Source of the DNA: Cephalotrichum gorgonifer
Taxonomy: Eukaryota; Ascomycota; Sordariomycetes; Microascales; Microascaceae
Direction of reading: 5' to 3'
DNA length: 64,000 nucleotides
NCBI GenBank assembly: GCA_900312665.1
Contig: ONZQ02000009.1
Coordinates: 418,420-482,419, forward strand
Each line of letters begins with the position of its first letter. The stretch's first letter is position 1. Position numbers and translations under genes: made by a program. The notes beneath the pieces were generated by a model, which was not told the origin of the DNA, made no database searches, and worked only from the letters and a program-made list of their open reading frames with translations. Positions 56,240 to 64,000 of this stretch are shown here, piece after piece.

Positions 56240-57928
56240 TGCTGCTGTTCGTATATGCGATAGGAACTCGATGCGGAAGAAATATTGACGAAGCTCTGCC
56301 TTGGGAACCTGCACGACAAAGTAATACCTTGCAAGGCGGTCGCCCTGTTGCAGGGTAGAACGACTGTTTTGCTTCATGACAGGCACCTGTGGGCACCTGG
56401 CCAACCGAAGAGGGCCCACCACCAAATTAGTACGAGAGATCACATTGACGAGTCGACTAAAACCAAAGCTTTACTCTACTTTTCTGAGACCGAGACCAGA
56501 CATATGCTTTCTAGACTATTAATTATAGGGTGCCAAACCGGCCTAATCAACTTCTTTCCCCAAACTGGGCCGTAAAAAGAGTGAAGAGACACCTTACTAT
56601 GCCGCCATCCTTCGAAGCTCCGCGACTGAGGTCCTCGGCCTCCGTCAACCGTCCCTTCTTCATATACGTAACCGCCAAATGCTCCATACTAGTCAGTGAG
56701 TGTGTATGATTCATACCCAGCACCCTCGCCCGTATCGCCAAGACCTCCAGCCCAAGCTACTCCGCTTTATCCAACTGCCCGTTATCCAGGTAAATCGATG
56801 CCAGGTTCGTCATGCTAGTAAGAGCTTGGCGGTGCTCTGGTCCCAGCACCTTCTTGCGCAGCTCCTGGACCAGTATGCCAAGCTCCTCTGCCTCGGCCCA
56901 TCGGCCTTGGCTACGGTATATCGACGACAGGTGAGCCATGCTCGTCAGGGTCGAGAAGTGTTCCGGGCCCAACAACGTCCTTCTCGGGGCGGGTCTGTTT
57001 CAAGCGCATCTCAGTCTCGGACTGGAGGGGATGGAGCACGTTGTGTTCTCCTTCGCCCTGCATGGCGGGTATGTGGACGTCGAAGATGCCGAGCAGATAA
57101 TACACTCGATCTTATTCGTGTTTGGTATGCCAACGTGTCGTCCAAGACAGTTTTATCCTCACCACGTCAAGGAGAGCAGCAGGTAGCGTCTACTAGAGTG
57201 CAGATACCATCGAAATATAGAAGTTTAACACTGCTCAACTTGTCAATGGAGCAGGTGTTGACCTAGAAATATGCACTGTAGCCTGTCCATCTTCGTCTGC
57301 TGCCCACGAAAGTAGAGCTTGTCGAAGCTCGGGCCATCGTCTTTGTATATTTGTAGGAGACACATGTTTTATACAGTCTGGATTGGCTGGCTTTCAGGTG
57401 AAGAAGGATAACTTGAACAGTCTGAGCCGAAGTTATGCTCTTTCTTCATTGTTACCTTCTCGCCGGATGTGGTCATGCGTTGCCTCTTAGAGACAAAGAG
57501 GGTTGGCGAAAGAGTTTAGGCGAGCCCCTTGAAAAGTGTAAAGAAATTCAAACCCACAACCTGGCGCTTGATGATGCACATGACAATCATTGCTTTGTAG
57601 GCTCGGGTCCGGATTCCTGGCCGAGGAGTCCGGCTGTTGAGTGGGGCAGATAGCTGGTGAACCAGTACCATGATGGGGTAGGAGCTGTCGACAAGCACAA
57701 GACAGCTCCACAATGCACTTCATTGAGGTGGGTTACGTCAGCGCTAGCGACGTCGGCTGCAGCATTAGCGCCTCTCTCACCAACCGCAACCGCCAACCGA
57801 CAACCGCCAACCACTATTCCCTTGCGCGCGCATCCACATCAAAGATTATCCCCCCCCCAAAATCAATCTCTAAAACATAATACATCACTCTTCCCCCACC
57901 AAAATCACCCATACCGCGATCGCCCCCC
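56240..57928. other. Intergenic with a TPR relic
   Basis: Contains the TPR pseudogene described separately (about 56600-57009). Its right half (57010-57928) has no supportable gene; its last part is the C-rich leader of the Cys-rich gene. Confidence 0.5.
56600..57009 (-). pseudogene. Kinesin-light-chain-type TPR repeat relic
   Basis: The minus strand encodes about three 42-residue TPR units with the LGPEH-x-x-TLTSM, LASIY and GRWAEAEEL signatures, typical of C-terminal TPRs in fungal NB-ARC/NACHT NLR-like and related proteins. The copy is broken: a TAG stop at 56759-56757 splits unit 2 from unit 3 (sequence on both sides aligns as AE-stop-LGLEVLAIRARVLG), and a frameshift near 56972-56990 separates RPEKDV from GPEHFSTLTSM. 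No ATPase or effector domain lies upstream, and the left end runs out. It is an old 3' remnant with no sign of function. Confidence 0.8.
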
Positions 57929-59466
57929 ATGACGCAAACGACGCGCCCAAAACCACCGGTCCCTAGGGACTACAACCACCTCGTAAAAGACTGGGCCCGC
58001 GCCCTCCAGAACCTGCGCGACGGCCGCACCCGACTCGCGGCGCGCATAAAGACCATATCCGACGCCTGCCGCACCTCCCACGGCAAGGCGCACCCCGTCG
58101 AGTGCGACCCCTGCTACGGCGCCATAATCGAGGAGACGCGCCGCCGGTACCTCGGCGCGGGGGCGGGGGCGGGGGCGGGAGCGGGAGAGGGCGGCGACGA
58201 GTGGTTCTCGGGCCGGGAGGACTTCCTGCGGGACCTGGACCGCGTGCTGGACGACGCGAAGCGGCGCAGGGTGTCCCTGAGCGACGTCGAGGCCCTGATA
58301 GCCGCGGCGAAGAAGGCGTGGTACCGCGGCCTCCTGCGCCAGTATCCCTACTTCGTCGACGTGGCGCTCAACTCCCTCGACGACGTCCCGCGCTTCCGGG
58401 AGCTCGTCGCCGACGCGCGCCAGTCGGAGGGGGACGTCGCGGACGTGGTGCGCCGCGGGATAGGACGGCCCCGTGGCGGGCCCGTCGACGTCGAGGCGTA
58501 CGTGTCCGCCGCGTCCAGGGAGGAGAAGGCTCGGCTGCTCTTCGAGGCCGATGGCGCCGGCAGCAGGGCGCCGGAGGGGACGGAGGCCTACGCCTCGCTG
58601 TGCGCCGACGCCGCGTCGGGCCTCTCCGTCGAGCAGGTGATGGGGGTCATGGACCGCGACAGGATAGGCGCCGTGTCGGGCGGCTGGGAGGAGAGGGAGG
58701 GGAGGGTCCGGCGCGTGGCGGGCGAGAGGGCGCGGAAGCTGGAGGAGAGGAGGGCGAGGCTCCAGGAGCTGCAGCGCGCGCGCACCGCGCACAGGAAGAT
58801 ACAGAGGGCCAGGTCCCAGAAGCTGGCCGGGAAGTTCTACGCCGCCCAGTCGTGTCCCGGGTGCGCGGCCGAGGTCAGGGGGAAGGGGGGGGACGTGCTC
58901 GCGTGCTCGCTCTGCCAGGTCCTGCTGGACATGGGGGTGGGGTCTGCGCAGACGGTCTACTGCTCCATGAAGTGCTGCGAAGAGGTTCACGTATGTTTTC
59001 CCCCCCTTCTGCTCCCCCCTTCTTTCCCTTTCTCTACCCCCCTCCTCCTTAACCCGATATCTCTCCCACCGAGGTCAAGATTGACTAACCCCGTTTCTAG
59101 GACTCCCACACCAAATCCCGCCACCCCTGCTCATCTGGCGAATCTTGCCTGCAACACACACCCTCACCACCCACCCCCGCAACGGTCCTCTGCAAGGAGT
59201 GCACGACCCACTTGTCGGTAGCAACACCCTACTGCTCCACGGCCTGCGCGGCCACCACGATGAAAGCGCACCTCCAAGAGGCCCACCCGGTGGTCTGGGC
59301 AAAGGCCAAAGACTCCTTGACCGGTGCCGGTGGCGGCGACGGCGGTGGTGACGGCGGAGGCCCCGCGCCGATGGCGGATGTGGCCGGCTACGTGGTGGCC
59401 TTGACCGAGGTGCACTCGGAGAGAGTCGGGAAGAAACTAAAGCGGTCGTCCCTCGTGGACGTGTGA
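57929..59466 (+). CDS. Cys-rich (MYND-like) uncharacterised fungal protein
   Basis: Exons 57929-58990 and 59101-59466 join in frame to 475 residues. The N-terminal part is polar and helical, with a Gly/Ala run (AGAGAGAG) encoded by a GCGGGG repeat. A basic coiled-coil-like stretch (RARKLEERRARLQELQRA) follows. Residues about 309-352 hold a CxxC...CxxC...YCSxKCC cluster, and about 365-415 hold a second CSSGESC...CKEC...YCSTAC...H cluster, like paired treble-clef or MYND-type zinc sites. A Gly-rich stretch precedes the tail. I do not recognise a named function. The intron splits the first cluster from the second. The length agrees with a single gene. Confidence 0.78.
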
Positions 59467-60457
59467 GGCAGAAGTGGACATTGTTTTCCTTTCTACTTTG
59501 AAAAGAACTGCATACTTGGTGTAAGTAGCATTAGGGATGGACGGATCGGATCGGACATGAAACGTTGCGCGGCGGGAGGATTCCGCCGTCGCTTTGTACG
59601 TATAGCAGCGTAGCATCGGAACTACATGTATCTACATGTCGCATCACGAGGACCACGGATACAAGGGTTCACATCGTAGACGAGCAGGCTGACATGCGAA
59701 GAATATCTGTTTATTGCGACACAAGGAAAGAATAAAAAAAACGACAATAAAGAGAAACACCACCGCCCCATAAAGCCCCATCACTGCTTTCTCGAAGAAA
59801 AAAAAAAGTAGTTATAGCACAAGTAAAAAGGGAAACCCAACCCCGAGCATAACGCATCCCAATGCAAACATGAAACCTCTTTTGCCGTATGCTCCCTCTT
59901 CCCAATCCTTTTGCGACCAAAAAAGAAAAAAAAAAGAAAGTATGCTCCTCCTCCAACCCACCCACCACCACACCCCGCAGACGAGGGCGAGGATGAGCCC
60001 GGATGAGCGGGAGGGGAATAGGAAGAAAGAAAAAATAAACCAAAGATCGTGGGAAGGGCCTTGTCGAGCGCCGTTGCAAGATCGATAGAGAAAAGAAAAA
60101 GGTAGACAGTGACAAACAAGGGAGAATTAGGAATAAGGAGACAACAAACAAACCCCCCTAAGAAAATGCGCACCAGAAAAAAAAAACGGGGGAAACTTCC
60201 CCCGTCCCGCAATCGCCTCGCTCGTCACCGTGCAAAGTAGTGAAGGGGAAAAAAGAGAGAAAACAACCCCCCGTCTCGCTTCCCAGTCCGTTGTGACTCC
60301 ATTCCCGCCTCCCCAATCCTTTTCCATCGCGTATTTTGCCGTTTTGTCCCTACTTCCCGTTTTCCCTTGATACAAGAATGCGCCGGTCTTCCTGTAAATG
60401 TCCGATCAAAAACGTGTAGGTTTCCTGGGTATCGTCACCCTCCCTCACTCTGTCTCT

Positions 60458-60461
<4 letters not shown>

Positions 60462-60505
<44 letters not shown>

Positions 60506-60657
60506 NNNNNNNNNNNNNNNNNNNNNNNNNNNNNNNNNNNNNNNNNNNNNNNNNNNNNNNNNNNNNNNNNNNNNNNNNNNNNNNNNNNNNNNNNNNNNNN
60601 NNNNNNNNNNNNNNNNNNNNNNNNNNNNNGGTATCGTCACCTCCTCACTCTGTCTCT

Positions 60658-60696
<39 letters not shown>
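60462..60696. repeat. CT microsatellite interrupted by a gap
   Basis: CT dinucleotide repeats run from about 60462 to 60505 and again from about 60654 to 60696, flanking the N block. Simple repeat length is therefore unknown. Confidence 0.9.
60506..60629. other. Assembly gap of 124 N
   Basis: A run of undetermined bases within the CT microsatellite. Near-identical sequence precedes both sides (starting gggtatcgtcacc at 60427 and ggtatcgtcacc at 60630), so the gap may be an artefact of a failed merge. Confidence 0.97.
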
Positions 60697-60699
<3 letters not shown>

Positions 60700-62039
60700 G
60701 CCGTACTTGGCTTCACCCAAATGCGATTCCAGGCTTGCTGGAAATCTCGGGATGGTCCAGCCGACGGCTTCCCCAAATTCTTGCTTGCCCCTCCATTTTT
60801 GCCATTCCGGTTTTTGTTGCCAATTTAAATCTTTTTGCTCCTCCTTTTGGGCTTGCTGAAAAAAAAGGCGCTCATGTCGAGAGATCGCAGGGGGAGGTGA
60901 GGATCGCCAGCCGAATCAACCACGGGAAGACGATCTACGTCGTTTCGTCCCATGTAACAGCTCAGATTCGCGCTCCCATGTTCGTCGGAGCCGAACCCTC
61001 CCCTTCCACTGCAAAACTCGCGCCCTCTGAGCTGATATTAAAACATAAAACAGTATGGGAACCCCTCCGCTCATGCCAAAACACTCCGCCGCCGGAAATG
61101 AGTCAACCCGCCACCAATAGTATGAAACCCCCAACTTCCAGAGATACAGATAGGAGAAGCAACATGTATGGAGCCGCAAGTTGAAGAAGAAAAAAAAACT
61201 CCCTCTTCCCTTCCAGCGCGCCGGCTAAGATGTGATGTAATGATGAGAACGACAATACGGGGACATCGCGAGAAAACAAAATCACAAACAGATACCGGGG
61301 AAAAGCAAGGCCCAAGAAGGAGGCGAGAAATAGAAGAGATACCCTCTGTGTGATAATTGCAAAATCCATTCCATGGGGGGAAAACATGGACACACAAACA
61401 CCTGATCATGCCCTTCGCAAGACTCTCGGGAGTTTGCGACCAGAAACCTCGTATAGATCTGCCAACTCCTCCAGAATCAAAAACTGACTCAACAGGTTCA
61501 TCGAAAAAAGCAAAGCCGAACTGTAGTGCATTGGGGGGAATCGTTGCCATGGGAAAACCCCGTGGCGGCAGAAATTGCAAAAAGAAAAAGCAGAAGAAAT
61601 GCGCAATATGAAGAGATCGCCGTGTTCCGTGACAAGATGTTCTCCTCGTAATGCAACCGTGGTCGTAAGGAAAACTCCGCACTCCTAGCTGAGAGACTCC
61701 GACTGTGCGAGGGAAACAAGAAGTAATCGCAAAACCGAATGCAGGGGGTGGCTCAGATGTATCCCGTGATCGGGCAGGTCTTTTTGGGGTCGTTCGTCAA
61801 GGCCGTCGTGGACTTGTGATATGCGTATTGACCCTTAGCCCCTTCACCCGAGTCTCTTCCTCTCCTCGTAACCTTCGCGTCGCTGAAATGCCCCTCCTCC
61901 AAAACGCCGACGCCGTATATCCTAAGGGACAACCCGAAAATGAAAAGAAAGAGAAAAAAAATCGCTACCCGTAAGAGCCACGATGGGACAGATCTGACGA
62001 GTTTTACTCCTCGGCGCCTCGCAACTCTCGCGCTTCACA

Positions 62040-63719
62040 TCAAAGGCCCATCATGTGCGGGTGAAGATGGTTAGGCGCCGCATGGTGCATACTCGTTGGT
62101 GGACCTCCTGACGCCAAAGACGTATGGTCAGGCCCATTCCAGCCATGAGCCTGAGATGGGGCACCAGTGCCGCCATTGTAACCGTGAGGCCCACTAGCCG
62201 ATCCGATGCCGTAGCCCATGCGGTTCGGGCCAAGGCCCGGAGGTACCGATAGGCCGGGGGGAGGACCGCTCGTGGTAGAGAAGCCGCCTCCGGGGCCAGC
62301 GCTCAGCCCACTCATTCCACCCCCTCCGCCACCATTGCCTTGGCCCGAGGTTTGACCCGAGCGAACGCCCAGGGGGTTCTTGGAGAAGCTGAGTCTGATA
62401 CCGCCCTTGACGCTGTTATGAAGCGGCTGTCCGTACAGCTCGTGTAGCGCCTTTGTCGCAAAGGAGACATCCTCGAATTCAACAAAGCACATGGGCCCAT
62501 TCGTCTTGGTTCGGAAGCAAAGACGCTTATAACCCCGCTGCTTAGAAAATATGGCTTTCAACTCCTCTTCGGAAGTGTCCATTGGTAGGTTTCCAACGTA
62601 AAGAGTGTTGCAGGGCGGGTTCTGGTCAGCAGGGTTGACTGGCGGAGCAAGGCTATGCCGGGTGAAGTGCGGGCCAAGAGGATAGTTTAGATGCCGGACA
62701 GAGCCGTTCATTGTCGGAGACATGGCGCTCGGATGGGTCGGTATCGGCGCGTGGCTAGGATGGCCGAATGTTGGCAGCGACGAAGGGGCTGGAGCGGTGG
62801 TACTCAAGGAGAGTCCTGCTAGTTGTGAGATGGGAACGTGGGGGGCCGTCGCCCGCCTCGGAGCTACTCCCCCACTCTCTGCAAAAGCCACGGGATCTTT
62901 GAGGAGTTGGCCAGTCTCGTCGTCCTCGGCGGCATCGCTGTCCTTGATGGTCGACTTTCCCGAGGGCCTAGGTTCCGTCAGGTGGTTCCCGATGGGAGAC
63001 TGCGGTGCGAATATGTTCTGGTACAAGTGGCCGGAATCCGGATGCTGTAGCTCGTTCACACCGTAGGTCGCGCCGTTCATAGGAGGCGCAATGGCGTCAA
63101 GTGGTTGGAATTGGCCGCCGTTGAATCGCGAAGATTGCCGCGAGGTCGTGGTAGACGAGTTCGATGCAGTCGAGGCGGCTTCGGAGAGGATCTCGACAAC
63201 CATGCCAGCAGACCCGACAACGTTATCTTTGCCGTTCAGCATAGCTTTCGCCTCCCTGGCGCCGGCGGGGGACCTGAAGTTCAGGATGGCAGCGCGGAAG
63301 TCTGTTTTACTTGACGGATCGGCAGGAAGAACCTCGACTCCGATGAGTTCCTTGGACCACACAAGCATCAAGCGCACCTGCTCCTCGGACGTATTCATCG
63401 GTAGGTTGCGGATCAGGACTGACGACGCGCCGGGCGGAGAGGGTGTGGTTCCGAAAGGCGTGCCGATGGGGTTTGTCGCGTTGCGATCAAACGCGTTCGA
63501 TAACTGGTTAACTTGGAACGGAGCCTGGGACCCGACGGTGGGGTTGAAGCTGGTAGATTGGGTCATGAAAGACGACGGCGCCATTGTGCCTAGGTTGACC
63601 GAGGTTGAGGATTGGGGATAGTTGCTGATGCGCGTTGCAAGGCCGAGTGGTGGGTATTGCGATTTGGTCGATGCGCCCGAGGCCACGCCTACTGTACCGT
63701 AGTCGACGTTCATCACCAT
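62040..63719 (-). CDS. whi3: Two-RRM RNA-binding protein, Whi3/Scw1-like
   Basis: One long exon of 559 residues. RRM1 begins at about 100 (SSVLIRNLPMNTSEEQVRLML), RRM2 at about 370 (NTLYVGNLPMDTSEEELKAIF). Between them is a Ser/Pro-rich linker; the C-terminus is Gly/Pro/His-rich low complexity ending HPHMMGL. The order and second RRM with RLSFSKNPLG match Whi3 and fission-yeast Scw1, which bind mRNAs involved in growth and wall integrity. The 5' sequence just before the ATG reads CTGTAG, an acceptor-like end, so an additional upstream exon beyond 63720 is possible. In the ORF, M1 and M3 are alternative starts. Confidence 0.85.
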   Translation of the reverse strand: MVMNVDYGTVGVASGASTKSQYPPLGLATRISNYPQSSTSVNLGTMAPSSFMTQSTSFNPTVGSQAPFQVNQLSNAFDRNATNPIGTPFGTTPSPPGASSVLIRNLPMNTSEEQVRLMLVWSKELIGVEVLPADPSSKTDFRAAILNFRSPAGAREAKAMLNGKDNVVGSAGMVVEILSEAASTASNSSTTTSRQSSRFNGGQFQPLDAIAPPMNGATYGVNELQHPDSGHLYQNIFAPQSPIGNHLTEPRPSGKSTIKDSDAAEDDETGQLLKDPVAFAESGGVAPRRATAPHVPISQLAGLSLSTTAPAPSSLPTFGHPSHAPIPTHPSAMSPTMNGSVRHLNYPLGPHFTRHSLAPPVNPADQNPPCNTLYVGNLPMDTSEEELKAIFSKQRGYKRLCFRTKTNGPMCFVEFEDVSFATKALHELYGQPLHNSVKGGIRLSFSKNPLGVRSGQTSGQGNGGGGGGMSGLSAGPGGGFSTTSGPPPGLSVPPGLGPNRMGYGIGSASGPHGYNGGTGAPSQAHGWNGPDHTSLASGGPPTSMHHAAPNHLHPHMMGL

Positions 63720-64000
63720 CTACAGAAGGCGCATGCGCGGATCGCCGTTTTTTTGTTGGCGAATGATTGATGCGACGCGATGCGATGCGATGCGATGTGG
63801 GTCGTTCGAAAGCGAAAGCGGCCAAGGTATCGTATCGGGGACGCGCAACGGGATGGCGTTCCGATAACGAAATGTATACGGAAGCGGCGGTGGCGGCGTT
63901 CGAGGCCGTTGGATAGAATGTCGCAGGCCAAAAAAAATGTTATGGAGCGCGGGCGGGAAGATACGCGATTACACAAATTATCTCGGCTTCGAGGGCGGAT
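63720..64000. other. Right edge, upstream of the RRM gene
   Basis: Short GCGAT tandem repeat (about 63769-63797) and GC-rich leader sequence. A possible upstream exon or promoter; not resolved because the window ends here. Confidence 0.4.

Larger units (their letters stand above)
59467..62039. other. Intergenic, 2.6 kb, with assembly gap
   Basis: Between the stops of the Cys-rich gene (+) and the RRM gene (-). Contains a CT-repeat, an N gap (60506-60629) and T-rich and A-rich stretches. Frames are noisy. A gene could hide in the gap; none is supported on either side. Confidence 0.5.

Noticed and set aside
59711..61682. Several long minus-strand frames around 60-61.7 kb
   Set aside because: They are low-complexity Phe/Ser/Leu-rich readings of A/T- and CT-rich DNA around the gap, with no conserved motifs.

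Overview
The window is nuclear DNA from a filamentous ascomycete (Pezizomycotina, most likely a Sordariomycete). The evidence is the gene set (DASH subunit Dad1, Rho4, a Krev-1/Rsr1 GTPase, a Vtc polyphosphate subunit, an Hsf1-type factor), compact genes with short introns of about 50-130 bases (GTAAGT/GTATGT donors, CTAAC-like branch sites, YAG acceptors), GC-rich coding sequence and long pyrimidine- or homopolymer-rich intergenic stretches. I assigned 23 protein-coding genes, joining exons by hand from frame continuity, splice signals and known family sequences. There is one TPR-repeat pseudogene. I saw no rRNA, tRNA, CRISPR array or intact transposon.

Layout. 1.8-10.5 kb: a stomatin-like protein, NOP58, V-ATPase subunit d (VMA6), mitochondrial uS15m and cytosolic uS2. 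12.1-14.8 kb: a five-intron gene of unknown function. 16.7-26.9 kb: a Vtc2/3-like SPX protein, deoxyhypusine synthase, CWC27 and a heat-shock factor. 27.7-37.0 kb: a PPIL3-type cyclophilin, then about 8.7 kb that is almost gene-free and holds only a small Cys-rich gene, microsatellites and homopolymers. 37.0-47.7 kb: PRP43, PRMT5, SmF, DBR1 and elongin C, packed closely and largely as divergent or convergent pairs. 48.6-56.2 kb: RHO4, DAD1, RSR1, NSE3 and SF3B5. 56.6-64 kb: a TPR relic, a Cys-rich (MYND-like) protein, a CT-repeat with a 124-base assembly gap, and a Whi3/Scw1-type RNA-binding protein.

How the genes relate. The window is rich in RNA-processing genes: snoRNP core (NOP58), spliceosomal cyclophilins (CWC27, PPIL3), helicase (PRP43), Sm core (SmF), the Sm-methylating enzyme type (PRMT5), lariat debranching (DBR1), U2 snRNP SF3b (SF3B5) and an RRM protein. 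A second group serves polarity and division (RHO4, RSR1, DAD1, NSE3). I found no convincing undescribed multi-gene system. The best leads are the uncharacterised 753-residue protein, the two small or Cys-rich fungal proteins, the clustering of splicing genes, the extreme micro-exon structures and the gene-poor 28-37 kb block.

Limits: exon joins are predictions without transcripts; frames were checked arithmetically, but weak splice sites are flagged. Family assignments come from sequence recognition, not database searches.
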